Below are positions 32,653 through 43,686 of a stretch of 64,000 nt of DNA, one piece after another. Below the pieces are notes generated by a model, which worked only from the letters and a program-made list of their open reading frames with translations, was not told where the DNA came from and ran no database searches. This DNA is from Chitinophaga sedimenti (lineage in GTDB: Bacteria > Bacteroidota > Bacteroidia > Chitinophagales > Chitinophagaceae), in NCBI RefSeq assembly GCF_023156195.1, contig NZ_JAKUKA010000001.1:806001-870000 (forward strand), written 5' to 3'. The translations under genes and the position numbers were made by a program. The first letter of the stretch is position 1. Each line of letters opens with the position of its first letter.

Positions 32653-33303
32653 TTAATTGTGAATGCGTGCGAACAGGCGTTTTCCGCCCACCGCATACTC
32701 CAACGCCTGCAACAGCTCATCGTTTTTAAACGGTTGTTGCAACCAGGCATCGCTACCGCCATACACGATATTTTTAGCGGGATTTACCACGTAGGTGGCG
32801 GGGGCGGGTACATTTTCGTTGATGCCCGAAACCCTGTCCCACAGTGGGGCCGATTCCTGGTAGATGCCCAGTTTGGCGGCTACCGCATTATCCTTATCGT
32901 GGATAATGTCGAATGTAAGCCCGTACTGATCTATCAGCGGTTGAATGAATCTTTTATCTTCTGCAGTCAACAGCAGCAAGGTGCCGCCGGCTTCGCGTAT
33001 TTGTGCGTGCAGCGCCTGGAGCGATTGCAGGTGCTGAACACCATAGTCATTCCAGTGAATAGAAAAGAAGCTAAGTACAAGCGGACGTTCCAGCAATTCT
33101 ACCAACGGTAAAATGCCCTTGGGATTCACCGCTGCCAGATCGGCCTGTTGAATGATTTCTTCTCCATGAAAGAAAAGCGGTGGCAGTTTATCGCCGGCCA
33201 CAGCCACAGGTACACGGTCGGCGCTGTTTTTATATAGACTAACGAAACGTTCGGGTAATGCAAAAGTGATATAGTCGCCGTATTTAATATGATTGCTGGA
33301 CAT
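32653..33303 (-). CDS. redoxin/AhpC-TSA-fold protein lacking all cysteines
   Basis: A 216-residue protein. The fold is that of a peroxiredoxin-like thioredoxin: GDKLPPLFFHG, PLVLSFFSIHWNDYGVQHLQSL, REAGGTLLLLTAEDK, FDIIHDKDNAVAAKLGIY, APATYVVNPAKNIVYGGSD. Relatives of this 'peroxiredoxin-like' family carry W-C-x-x-C at the site that here reads W84-N85-D86-Y87-G88. The whole protein contains no cysteine, so classical peroxidatic chemistry is excluded. It may be a binding or structural relative. The frame is intact, so this is not an indel artefact. It stands alone, convergent with the LytTR gene. Confidence 0.82.
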   Translation of the reverse strand: MSSNHIKYGDYITFALPERFVSLYKNSADRVPVAVAGDKLPPLFFHGEEIIQQADLAAVNPKGILPLVELLERPLVLSFFSIHWNDYGVQHLQSLQALHAQIREAGGTLLLLTAEDKRFIQPLIDQYGLTFDIIHDKDNAVAAKLGIYQESAPLWDRVSGINENVPAPATYVVNPAKNIVYGGSDAWLQQPFKNDELLQALEYAVGGKRLFARIHN

Positions 33304-33829
33304 GTTAGAAGGATTTTGGGAATGAGTAAAAAGTTGTAGGTGTATATGTTATATGCTTAACAGCTTCGCATGACGCAACATGTCGGCTGCGCGCTAAGGT
33401 AAGGTTGTTGCGTCGCCATGTTCGGACTGCCATATAAAGGCATGGTTGGTTTTTGATTCATCATGCGTTTTTTTATGTTGATTACGATGTAAAGATAAGG
33501 TATTTTCTATAAAGTCTACCAATTAGGTAGGGTAATAGAAAAAAATGACAAAACATCCGGAATTGTCATAAAAAATGATAGGAAAGTAAATGGGAGCGGA
33601 TGGGGGTGTATCGGCCCCGGGTTCAGGGTAGTTATACCGGCCTTTTTTTATGAATATGATGTTTGATAATTGGTAACGCATTTGTTTTTAATTTATATGA
33701 GCCAAAGTTGGGCCGATTTTTGTGGTGGTTCCCTGATCCTTCGGGACTTGTTATCACTATTTTATTACATATAAATAGCCTGACTATAGATAAATTAAGA
33801 CGATCACTTTTAAAACGAACAATTGGCCT
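33304..33829. other. 526-bp gap with inverted repeats, no gene seen
   Basis: Divergent region between the redoxin gene and the trehalose gene. GACGCAAC near 33372 and GTTGCGTC near 33408 form an imperfect hairpin of about 45 bases. Near 33517 there is a palindrome-like CTACC-AATTA-GGTAG, the kind of symmetry that repressors bind. No protein frame with coding character is present. Confidence 0.4.
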
Positions 33830-36024
33830 ATGAAGACAATTATAGTTTCTAACAGACTGCCGGTAAAGATGAAGGAGAAAGACGGGGAATTTATTCCCAC
33901 GCCCAGCGAAGGAGGCCTCGCTACAGGGCTTGGATCTATCTACCGGCAGGGAGATAATGTATGGATAGGGTGGCCCGGCATCGTAACCGGCGAAGAGCAT
34001 TACGGGGCCATTACGGAGAGGTTACAGGCGCATAACCTGAAACCGGTATTCCTCACACAGGAAGAGATCAACAACTTTTACGAAGGTTTCTCCAACGAAG
34101 TACTGTGGCCCGTTTTTCATTACATGTCTACGTACGCCCGCTACGAGCAACAATATTGGGATTGTTACGTGCAGGTGAACCAGAAATTCAAGGACGCCAT
34201 TATGGAAGTGGCGGAGCCCGGCGATATTATCTGGATACATGACTATCAGCTGCTGCTGACGCCGCAGATGATACGTGAGGAACAACCCGAGGCGACGATC
34301 GGGTTTTTCCAGCATATTCCATTTCCGTCGTACGAACTATTCCGTCTTATTCCCTGGCGAAATGAACTGCTGGAAGGGATGCTGGGAGCGGATTTACTGG
34401 GCTTCCACACGTTCGACGACGCCCGGCATTTTTACAGGCAGCGAGCAGATTGCTGCCGGTGATTACTTCGTCTAACATGATCACCTATAACGACCGTTCG
34501 GTGGTGGTGGAGACGTTCCCGATGGGCATCGATTATAAAAAATATGAATCGTTGTCTAACATGCCTACTGTAGCTCACCAGGTGCGCAATTTGCGCGAAC
34601 GGTTCCAGTTGCAGCACATCGTGCTCACGATCGACCGGCTGGATTACAGTAAGGGCATTCTGCAGCGCCTGCAGGCGTTTGAACTGCTGTTGCAGATGCA
34701 CCCGGAATACATTGAGAAAATTGGCATGTGCATGATTGTCGTGCCCTCGCGCGATAACGTACAACAGTACGCCGCGCTCCGCGATGAAATAGACAAACTG
34801 GTCGGCAATATCAACGCCCGCTATCGCACCATGGGCTGGGCGCCGATCCATTATTTCTATCGCTCGTTCCCACTTGAAATTTTATCTGCTTTATATAACC
34901 TGGCGGATATCTGCCTTGTATCACCAATGCGCGACGGGATGAACCTCGTTAGCAAGGAGTACGTAGCCAGCCGTGTTCATCACGACGGTGTACTGATCCT
35001 GAGTGAAATGGCGGGCGCCTCCAAGGAGCTCATTGATGCGATCATCGTGAATCCTAATAACATCGGCGCTATTGCCCGTGCCATCGATGAGGCCATCAAT
35101 ATGCCCGTCCTGGAGCAACGGCGCAGGATGCTGCCGATGCGGCAGCTCGTGGAAAAGTTTAATATTCATCACTGGGTAAAATTATTTATGGATACGCTTA
35201 ATGAAGTGAAACGTAATCAGCAGTCAATGCTCGCGAAGAGGATCAATACAGAAATGGCACAACAGCTGGCGGCTAAGTACGCCGCTGCGAACAAACGCGT
35301 ACTCTTCCTCGATTATGACGGTACACTGGTTGGGTTTAAAGTAAACATCGAGCAGGCTAGCCCGGACGAAGAATTGTATGCCCTGCTGGAAGAGCTGGCA
35401 GCCGATCCGCGCAACAGTCTTGTCATGATCAGTGGCCGTAAATTCGAAACCATGGAACAGTGGTTCGGCCGCCTGCCCATCGACCTGATCGCAGAGCACG
35501 GGGCCTGGTTTAAGTTGAAGGACAAGGAATGGAGACAACAACCCGGGCTGCATGATCAATGGAAAAAGGATATTCAGCCGATACTGGAAACCTTTACCGA
35601 TCGTACGCCTGGTTCTTTTATTGAGGAAAAGAGTTACTCGCTCGTGTGGCACTATCGTAAAGTGGAAGAAGGGCTTGGAGAGCTGCGTGCAAACGAGTTA
35701 ATGAATACCCTGCGATATTACACGAGCGACAAAGCGTTACAGCTGCTCGCGGGGGATAAGGTGATCGAAGTGAAGAACGTGGAGATCAACAAAGGCAAAG
35801 CGGCCAATAGTTGGCTGCAATCGCGTGACTACGATTTTATCATGGCCATGGGCGATGATCTGACGGATGAAGACATCTTTAAAGCATTGCCGGAAGAAGC
35901 GGTGACGATCAAGGTAGGAAGCTATATGAGCGCGGCGCGGCTTTACTTACGGAGCCACCGGGAGGTGCGGCATGTGCTGAAGATGCTGGCCAAGGCAGCG
36001 GCGCCGGCGGTAACGGAGAAGTAA
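33830..36024 (+). CDS. bifunctional trehalose-6-phosphate synthase / phosphatase, one frame break
   Basis: About 732 residues. The N-terminal GT20 synthase opens MKTIIVSNRLPVKM, with PSEGGLATGLGSIY, WIGWPG, IWIHDYQLLLTPQMIRE, the donor-site TIDRLDYSKGI and SPMRDGMNLVSKEYVASR; it makes trehalose-6-phosphate from UDP- or GDP-glucose and glucose-6-phosphate. The C-terminal HAD phosphatase opens at about residue 500 with VLFLDYDGTLVGF (DxDGT nucleophile) and closes with FIMAMGDDLTDEDIFKALP (motif IV). Both steps of trehalose synthesis are thus in one protein, as in eukaryote-like OtsAB fusions. The frame breaks near 34430, where T5 should be T6 (HFLQAASRLLPVITSSN restored). Convergent with the GH15 gene. 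Confidence 0.93.
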
Positions 36025-36041
36025 TTAATATGTATAATGGA

Positions 36042-36074
36042 AAAGGCGGGCCATCTTTGGGATAGTCCGCCTTT
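36042..36074. terminator. bidirectional intrinsic terminator
   Basis: AAAGGCGG at 36042-36049 pairs with CCGCCTTT at 36067-36074, followed by Ts. It lies between the convergent trehalose and GH15 genes. Confidence 0.85.
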
Positions 36075-36091
36075 TTTATGGAAAGTCTTAT

Positions 36092-37876
36092 TTACAGGAA
36101 TATCGGCCTGTCCAATTTCATCGCAATCCTATAAGCTGCATTCATCAGCCCCACATGGCTGTACGCCTGCGGGAAATTTCCCCACTGGCTGCCATCCTTT
36201 TCATCCACGTCTTCACTGAACAACAGCAGGTGATTGGAATACTGCAACAGGTGCTCGAATTCACGCATCGCGTCATCGAGGCGGCCCACGCAGGCCAGGG
36301 CCTCCACGTACCAGAAGGCACACACCAGGAACGTGGTTTTCGGTTTCCCGAAATCATCGGAGTGCAGGTAGCGGTAGAAAAGACCGTTTTCGCCTTTCAG
36401 TTCTTTTTCGACGGCAGCGAGGTGATCGCGGGCGCGCTCGGATGCCGGATCCGGGTAGTTCATCATGATCAGCTGCAGGGTAGAGGCATCCAGGTTCAGG
36501 CTCCCTGCTGCATTCGTGTACACCTTGCGGGTGGCATCGTAGCAACTTTCGATATGGATGCCAGCCTGGTCCTTCAGCTTCACCGCCTTGGCCTCCAGCT
36601 CTTTGTTGCCGATCGTCTTCGCCATCTTTTCGGCCGCAGCGCACCCCGCCCACTGGAACAGGTTACTGTAACAGTGAATGTTCGCGATGTTGCGGAACTC
36701 CCATATGCCGGCATCGCGCTCGTCGATCGTACGTTCAATCTTGTTAAGAATGAACTCGATCCAGCGCTCACTATCCTTTCTTTCCGAGAATATAAAGCGG
36801 TGGTCCGTATACAGCGGCAGCATCGAAATCAATACCTGCCCGTAAATATCATTTTGTATGTGCTCGTAGGCCTGGTTGCCGATGCGCACCGGCTGATTGC
36901 CCATGTAGCCGTCCAGGTGCGGCAGGATCGTTTCTACCAATGCCTTTTTGCCGGTTATACCATATAGCGGCTGATACCTGAAGTCTTCCGACAACGAAAT
37001 ATCCGTTACATAGTTAAAGTAATGCTCCATCTCCTCGAAGTGCCCGATGTGGTTCAGGGCCGTCAGTACGTAATAGGTATCGCGCAACCAGCAGTAACGG
37101 TAGTCCCAGTTACGGCCGCTGCCGGGAGACTCGGGTAGACTGGTGGTGCTGGCGGCAATGATAGCGCCGGTATCCTCGTACTGGTGGATTTTAAGGGTTA
37201 AGGCGGACCTGATCACATAAGTCTGGAAGAAACCCGCGATCGAAGAGTGTTTGATCCAGGTGCGCCAGTAGGCGGTGGTTTCGCGCAGGAAGTGTTCCGC
37301 AGTGCTTTGCAGTGGGGCTTCCAGCGGATTGCCGTAGGTCATCACCAGGTATTTTGTTTCATTCAGTACAAAATACTGCTCTTCGATGAGGTAGTTGATG
37401 GGAATATTGGTGGTTACACGGATACGCTCCTCGCAACCTGCAAATTCAATGTGGTTGCTGCCCCTGAACATGCCCAGCTGCGCGCCACCGTAATCGCATA
37501 CCGGCCGGCAGGTTACTTTGATACGCGCGGAACTCGTCAGCGGTTCTATTTTCCGGATCAGCATCAGCGGTTTAAAGAAACGCTCGAACTGGAGGAAACG
37601 CGGCGCAAAGTCCGTTATCCGGTAGCTGGTGTCGCCATGTGTGATCTCGGTACACAGGATATTGGTGTTATCCATGTAGTATTGTCGGGAGGTGTATTCC
37701 CCCTCAGGCAATATTGAAAACTCACCGCCCTTTTGCTTGTCCAGCAGTCCCCCGAAAATGAAGGAGCTGTCCATTCGCGGCCAACAAAGCCAATCTACGT
37801 TCGTATTGCGGTTAATGTGCGCCAGGAAAGCGCAGTTTCCAATAATGCCGGTCTGGTAGGTATGTCTTGTTTTCAT
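36092..37876 (-). CDS. GH15 family glycosidase (glucoamylase / trehalase-like)
   Basis: A 594-residue cytoplasmic-type protein without a signal peptide. It has the N-terminal beta-sandwich (GIIGNCAFLAHINRNTNVDWLCWPRMDSS) and an (alpha/alpha)6 barrel: SGRNWDYRYCWLRDTYY, the general-acid region TIDERDAGIWEFRN, and the general-base region FSEDVDEKDGSQWGNFPQAYSHVG. This pattern is the bacterial GH15 type that includes glucoamylases, dextranases and acid trehalases. The frame is intact. Its pairing with the trehalose synthase across a shared terminator suggests trehalose or alpha-glucan turnover, but specificity cannot be assigned by eye. Confidence 0.9.
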   Translation of the reverse strand: MKTRHTYQTGIIGNCAFLAHINRNTNVDWLCWPRMDSSFIFGGLLDKQKGGEFSILPEGEYTSRQYYMDNTNILCTEITHGDTSYRITDFAPRFLQFERFFKPLMLIRKIEPLTSSARIKVTCRPVCDYGGAQLGMFRGSNHIEFAGCEERIRVTTNIPINYLIEEQYFVLNETKYLVMTYGNPLEAPLQSTAEHFLRETTAYWRTWIKHSSIAGFFQTYVIRSALTLKIHQYEDTGAIIAASTTSLPESPGSGRNWDYRYCWLRDTYYVLTALNHIGHFEEMEHYFNYVTDISLSEDFRYQPLYGITGKKALVETILPHLDGYMGNQPVRIGNQAYEHIQNDIYGQVLISMLPLYTDHRFIFSERKDSERWIEFILNKIERTIDERDAGIWEFRNIANIHCYSNLFQWAGCAAAEKMAKTIGNKELEAKAVKLKDQAGIHIESCYDATRKVYTNAAGSLNLDASTLQLIMMNYPDPASERARDHLAAVEKELKGENGLFYRYLHSDDFGKPKTTFLVCAFWYVEALACVGRLDDAMREFEHLLQYSNHLLLFSEDVDEKDGSQWGNFPQAYSHVGLMNAAYRIAMKLDRPIFL

Positions 37877-37918
37877 CTTGGATGATTAACAAAACATGTT
37901 CCAAAATGGTTGATTCCG

Positions 37919-38473
37919 CTAATCTTCTTTTGCCCCTTTTTCTCCCGTGAACCAGTGTTCTTTATCGCGGAAAAGTACATTGAAGGTCGTCAGCGAGCCA
38001 TAAATGCGCGTAATGTATTGCTGCAGGTTCACTTTGTCCTCGTCGCTGAGCAGTTTATGGGCGTTCAACTGTTGCTCCAATACGCGTAACCGGTCGCGCA
38101 CCATGACGATTTTGTGGAAGAATACATCGATCGGAATTTCCTTCGGTTTCATACCACCGTCTTTAGGTTGCAGTATCAGTGTACCGCCCGTCCAGCGGTC
38201 ACCGAGTTTCACGGTTTCGGTAACGCCGCCCCATAAACGAAGGATTTTCAGCAGTGATTTCTCCACTTCCGATACCGTTTCCACCTCGGTGGTCTTATTC
38301 TCCGAATACAGCACCTCGAAGCGCGGATCTGTTTTGTCGACCTCTTTAATGCCGTCGTTCATGAATGTCACCACGTATTGCGCGTATTTTACGCCTATAA
38401 CCACGCCGGGACCATATTGCGTATGTTGTACACGAGATCCGACGCCCAGTACCAGTTCTTCCATTTCCTCCAT
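37919..38473 (-). CDS. conserved hypothetical protein with KOW/SH3-like N-terminus
   Basis: About 184 residues from the ATG at 38473 (MEEMEELVLGVG). The N-terminal 45 residues, VGSRVQHTQYGPGVVIGVKYAQYVVTFMNDGIKEVDKT, resemble the small beta-barrel seen at the C-terminus of UvrD/PcrA-type helicases and other 'GxRVxHxxYGxGxV' modules that bind RNA polymerase or nucleic acid. The rest is helical and charged (KIVMVRDRLRVLEQQLNAHKLLSDEDKVNLQQYITRIYG). I recognise it only as a Bacteroidota-type hypothetical. The start excludes a TTG-initiated extension of 15 residues. It follows GH15 on the same strand upstream by 42 bases, so the two may be co-transcribed. Confidence 0.7.
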   Translation of the reverse strand: MEEMEELVLGVGSRVQHTQYGPGVVIGVKYAQYVVTFMNDGIKEVDKTDPRFEVLYSENKTTEVETVSEVEKSLLKILRLWGGVTETVKLGDRWTGGTLILQPKDGGMKPKEIPIDVFFHKIVMVRDRLRVLEQQLNAHKLLSDEDKVNLQQYITRIYGSLTTFNVLFRDKEHWFTGEKGAKED

Positions 38474-38538
38474 AAGAATGTGAGTTTTAGAAAGGCAATA
38501 TAATAAATATGGCGACAAACATTAATGCTTAATAAAGG

Positions 38539-38585
38539 CCCTGTGCAACCTTGCCGGCCAACCACTGCCGGTGAGTTGCACAGGG
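38539..38585. other. long perfect-arm hairpin
   Basis: CCCTGTGCAAC at 38539-38549 pairs perfectly with GTTGCACAGGG at 38575-38585, around an inner stem (TTGCCGGCC / CTGCCGGTG). On the minus strand a short T/A-rich stretch follows. It may terminate the lipoprotein transcript or form a structured leader for the hypothetical gene downstream. Confidence 0.6.
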
Positions 38586-38620
38586 ACATTTCTATTCCTG
38601 ACCGAAAATCAACAAACAAT

Positions 38621-39244
38621 TTAGAAAGACCGGAGCCAACCTGTAGGGTCTTCGTTGGTAGCCTTACAAAGGCCATCGTTACCTGTTTCGCTCAGGTTCA
38701 ACGCACATTCCAACTCATCACCCGCCAGGTAACTGTGGCGACCCTCGTTACGGATAATTAACCGTCCATTGGATTCGCCGAGGGCGTGCGACAAATACAT
38801 GGTGCCGATAGCGCCATAGTAATCGTGATCGCTGCATTCCATGACGAGGCCGGGCGTGTTTACACGCATGCCCTTGCCCGCGCAGTCGAAAGAGCGCATC
38901 AGGTAGCCGTATTCAGATACTTTATTGGTATCTGTATGCGGTAAAAGGTGACGGCGACGAATGTAAATGGTGTGGTTGCCATCGTGCCGGTATACAATGA
39001 ATGTTTCCAGGAAACGCTCCGCCACCGCGGATTTACGGGCGTCGGGTAAAATGGTTACGGATTTGCTGTTCAGCAACTCAGCTGCGTTTACTGCATGGTA
39101 ACCTAATTGTTCAGGGTCCGCCATAGCTAATGTAGACAGGGATGGACGGGTACTGATCCGTTGTTTTTTGTGGTCCTGCTTGCAGGCGCCGAAAAGTACG
39201 ACCAGCGCTATAAGCGCCAGGAGGGCAACAAAAGTCTGTTTCAT
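38621..39244 (-). CDS. putative lipoprotein, unknown function
   Basis: A 207-residue protein with a lipoprotein signal (MKQTFVALLALIALVVLFGAC, cysteine 21). The mature part contains AERFLETFIVYRHDGNHTIYIRRRHLLP, MRSFDCAGKGMRVNTPGLVMECSDHDYYGAIGTMYLSHALG and CALNLSETGNDGLCKATNEDPTGWLRSF. It has four cysteines after the lipid cysteine, so two disulfides are possible in the periplasm. I do not recognise the family. The frame is intact. The gene stands alone. Confidence 0.75.
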   Translation of the reverse strand: MKQTFVALLALIALVVLFGACKQDHKKQRISTRPSLSTLAMADPEQLGYHAVNAAELLNSKSVTILPDARKSAVAERFLETFIVYRHDGNHTIYIRRRHLLPHTDTNKVSEYGYLMRSFDCAGKGMRVNTPGLVMECSDHDYYGAIGTMYLSHALGESNGRLIIRNEGRHSYLAGDELECALNLSETGNDGLCKATNEDPTGWLRSF

Positions 39245-39500
39245 TTTTCTTTTAAAAATGATGATGAAATAAATGATTAATTACGGAATTAATGGGCTAA
39301 CTGTGTGGAGAAGTACACAATGGTTTTACATAAAATCTGGAGGAACGTTTTGCATTCTTTGCTAAGTTTTTAGTAATGCAAATATAGGCAATCCTCCGTT
39401 TCTTCCAAATATTTTTATTCGTTCAAGAAGCTTGCTGCTGTTGAAGTGTGCGACGCAACGGCTGACTGGTAGCGGGTTTGGGCTGACTAAAATAAATAAA

Positions 39501-39530
39501 AAAGCTGAAAGGTAGGCTCCTTTCAGCTTT
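39501..39530. terminator. terminator of the suf operon
   Basis: A perfect 12-bp inverted repeat (AAAGCTGAAAGG at 39501-39512 with its complement at 39519-39530), 20 bases past the sufT stop, with T-rich sequence on the minus strand. The remaining 39245-39500 gap shows no gene. Confidence 0.85.
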
Positions 39531-39549
39531 TCAGTGCGTTATGAATGCA

Positions 39550-39861
39550 TTACATAAAACCGAGTTCCAGTCGTGCTTCTTCGCTCATCATCTCTTTATT
39601 CCACGGTGGGTCAAAGGTGAGGCGAACATCGGCAGTGGAAACGCCTTCTATGGCTTCGATTTTTTGCGTTACTTCTTCTATAATGCTTCCTGCTACCGGG
39701 CAACCGGGAGCGGTAAGGGTCATAATCACCAGCACGCGGCCGTCTTCCATAACATCCGTCTGGTAAACGAGTCCAAGCTCCACGATATTTACCGGGATTT
39801 CCGGGTCAAAAACAGTCCTTAATGCTTCGTCTACTTTATCTCTGATCTGTGCTCCGTCCAT
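39550..39861 (-). CDS. sufT: SufT / MIP18-family Fe-S assembly protein (DUF59)
   Basis: A 103-residue protein. The DUF59 core is TVFDPEIPVNIVELGLVYQTDV, MTLTAPGCPVAGSIIEEVTQKI and VRLTFDPPWNKEMMSEEARLELG; the invariant cysteine in APGCP is present. SufT/MIP18 proteins help hand Fe-S clusters to target proteins. It is the last gene of the leftward suf operon, three bases after sufE, and is followed by a strong terminator. Intact frame. Confidence 0.92.
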   Translation of the reverse strand: MDGAQIRDKVDEALRTVFDPEIPVNIVELGLVYQTDVMEDGRVLVIMTLTAPGCPVAGSIIEEVTQKIEAIEGVSTADVRLTFDPPWNKEMMSEEARLELGFM

Positions 39862-39864
39862 AAG

Positions 39865-40296
39865 CTAGTTTTTTTGTGCCTGTTGAACTTTATACCCCAA
39901 TGCGTACAGTTTGATCTGCTTCACCATGGAAGCAAGTCCGCCCGCGCGCGTTTGGCTCAGGTGGCCTGTAAGCCCTATTTCATTGATGAAATACAACTCT
40001 GTATCTGCAATATCCGCCGGCGTATGCCCCGACACCGCGCTGATCACCAGCGCCACCAGTCCTTTCGTAATCTGTGCATCACTATCTGCCGTAAAATGCA
40101 GTAAACCATCTTTAAAATCCACATGCAGCCATACTTTCGACTGGCAACCGCGGATCAAATTCTCGTCTACCTTGTATTTCGGGTCCATTTCAGGCAAATC
40201 TTCGCCCATCTGGATAATGTGCTCGTATTTATCTGACCATTCCTCAAACAGCGAGAAATCCTCTACAATTTTATCCTGGCTCTCTTTAATCGTCAT
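39865..40296 (-). CDS. sufE: SufE sulfur-acceptor protein
   Basis: A 143-residue protein. It takes persulfide sulfur from SufS and delivers it to SufB. The motif LIRGCQSKVWLHVDF holds the active cysteine (about residue 51), and LVISAVSGHTPADIADTE and GLTGHLSQTRAGGLASMV are the other SufE hallmarks. Sits between sufS and sufT with gaps of two and three bases, so it is in the same operon. Intact frame. Confidence 0.94.
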   Translation of the reverse strand: MTIKESQDKIVEDFSLFEEWSDKYEHIIQMGEDLPEMDPKYKVDENLIRGCQSKVWLHVDFKDGLLHFTADSDAQITKGLVALVISAVSGHTPADIADTELYFINEIGLTGHLSQTRAGGLASMVKQIKLYALGYKVQQAQKN

Positions 40297-40298
40297 TG

Positions 40299-41542
<1,244 letters not shown>

Positions 41543-41569
41543 GACACTATCAAATTTAAGCCGCGCTTT

Positions 41570-42894
41570 TTAGTTTGGCAGATGGCTGGCGATCAGCTCA
41601 TCCACGTGTGCGCGGAGTGCGGGGATCTTGATTTTTTCGGTAATGTCGAACGCAAATGCGTGTACCAACATGGTACGTGCGGCTGCTTCGCCGATACCGC
41701 GGGAACGCAGGTAGAACAACGATTCTTCGTCGAACTGACCCACTGTCATACCGTGGCTGCATTTTACATCATCTGCAAAAATTTCCAGCTGTGGTTTGCT
41801 GTACACCGTTGCTTCATCGCTCAGCAGCAGGTTGTTGTTCTGCTGGAAAGCGTTGGTTTTTGTGCATCTACGTGTACATACACTTTACCGTTGAACACAC
41901 CTGTTCCCTTGCCGGACAATACGCCTTTATAGTGCTCATTGCTGTTGCAATTAGGAATACGGTGGTCCATTAATGTGTGGTTATCTACCAGTTGGGTGCC
42001 ATTCACGGTACAGGCCGTACAGGTTTGTTTCCGGTGTTCGCCTTCATGGCGGATTTGCAGGTTATTGCGCACCAGGTCTGCATCAGAAATGGTGAGCGTA
42101 TAATTGCTGTACACGCTGTCGCGTTCCTGGCGGGCCACTACAGTGTTGATCAACCGGGCATTTTTACCGCCACTTTGCAGGTGGTAATGCGTGAGGTTGG
42201 CCGTGGCTTCGGTCACGATTTCAGTAACGCTGTTGAGCAGGATGGTGGCCTTGGTGTCGAGGCAAACAGCCGACTCAATTAACGTTGCTACGCTGCCTTT
42301 GCGGGCCACCCAAAGGTGACGCGGCTGCAGGAAAGCGTTAGCCGAAGTATGGTACAGGTGAATGATGTGCAGTGGTTTCTCTACCGCTTTTTTCGCTTTC
42401 ACTTCAAAGAAAAGACCATCGGTGAACATCGCGGTATTCAGATTACCGAATTGTTGTTTACCAAGGATTTCGTTCGTGTTGAAGTATTCGCTGTAGGCGG
42501 CTTCGCTGCGTGCTTCGCTCAGTCGGCTGATGGTCATTTCTGCTGCATCGGGCAGGGAAGAAAGACTGGGGATCAGCTGCCCGTTCAGCAGCACCAGGCG
42601 ATAAGCGTCAAGCGCAGGAATGATCGCTTCTTCAGGCAGGGAAAGACCTTCGGCAGCATCGTACAGTTTGTTCGTATCTGTCTCAAACTGGTCTTTCAGG
42701 AAGGGGAGGATATTGGTATATTTCCACTCTTCCATCTGCGTGGTGGGGAAGCCCATTGCACGGAACTGCGCAAATGCGGACTTGCGCAGCTCAATGAGGT
42801 CGGCCGTTTCCTGCTGACCGCGCTGGCTGATAAAGCCGGCGAAGCTTTTGGAAAGGCTTTCGTATAATGGTATATTTTGTACTTGTGTCGTCAT
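41570..42894 (-). CDS. sufD: SufD, Fe-S scaffold subunit, one frame break
   Basis: About 440 residues. SufD pairs with SufB and SufC in the SufBC2D scaffold. The N-terminal helical part includes FRAMGFPTTQMEEWKYTNI. The beta-helix core includes NLTHYHLQSGGKNARLINTVVARQERDSVYSNYTL, LVDNHTLMDHRIPNCNSNEHYKGVLSGKGTGVFNGKVYVH and, after the break, SKPQLEIFADDVKCSHGMTVGQFDEESLFYLRSRGI, the family's most conserved block. The break lies near 41860 in a short A run (DAQKTNAFQQNNNLLLSDEAT restored). Start is six bases from the sufC stop. Confidence 0.93.
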
Positions 42895-42900
42895 GTTTGC

Positions 42901-43664
42901 TTATTGTACTTCCTGAATAGCTGCTTCTTCTTTCAGCCAGTCGTATCCTTTTTCTTCCAGTTCCAGTGCCAGTTCTTTAGTGCCGGATTTGATGATGCGG
43001 CCATTCCAGAGCACGTGTACGAAATCGGGAACGATATAATCAAGCAAACGTTGATAGTGTGTGATGATCACGAAAGCATTGTCCTGCTGCGCAGCTTGTT
43101 CACACCGTTAGCCACGATGCGGAGGGCATCGATGTCCAGGCCGGAATCCGTTTCGTCGAGGATGCTCAGCTTTGGATTCAGCATCGCGAGCTGGAAGATT
43201 TCGTTACGTTTCTTTTCGCCACCGGAAAAACCTTCGTTCAGGGAACGGTTCATCAGTTTAGCGTCAAACTCCACCAAAGCCTGCTTTTCGCGGGTAAGGG
43301 CTAAAAATTCTTTTGCAGAAAGAGCGGGCTGATTGTGGTAAGTGCGCACTTCATTCACCGCTGTTTTCAGGAAGTTGATATTGGAAACACACGGAATTTC
43401 TACCGGGTACTGGAAGGCGAGGAACATGCCTTCGCGCGCCCTGTCTTCGGGCGACATTTCCAGCAGATCTTTACCATCGAAAATCACTTCGCCGCCTGTT
43501 ACTTCATACTGGGGACGACCACTCAGCACAGAAGCCAGGGAGCTTTTGCCGGAACCGTTAGGTCCCATAATGGCATGTATTTCGCCTGCGTTGACCTTCA
43601 GATCAATACCTTTCAGAATTTCTTTGCCTTCTACTCCTGCTTGCAGGTTTTTAATGTTAAGCAT
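42901..43664 (-). CDS. sufC: SufC ATPase, one frame break
   Basis: About 254 residues, an ABC-type ATPase that powers the SufBCD scaffold. Walker A is [14 protein letters not shown], the Q-loop region is [15 protein letters not shown], the ABC signature is [14 protein letters not shown], and Walker B is [12 protein letters not shown]. The C-terminus carries [13 protein letters not shown], the H-loop. The frame breaks near 43085 just after LRS, so the H-loop and the end (EEAAIQEVQ) are in another frame. It lies between sufB and sufD. Confidence 0.94.
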
Positions 43665-43686
43665 GTCTTACTTTAATTTTTATAAA

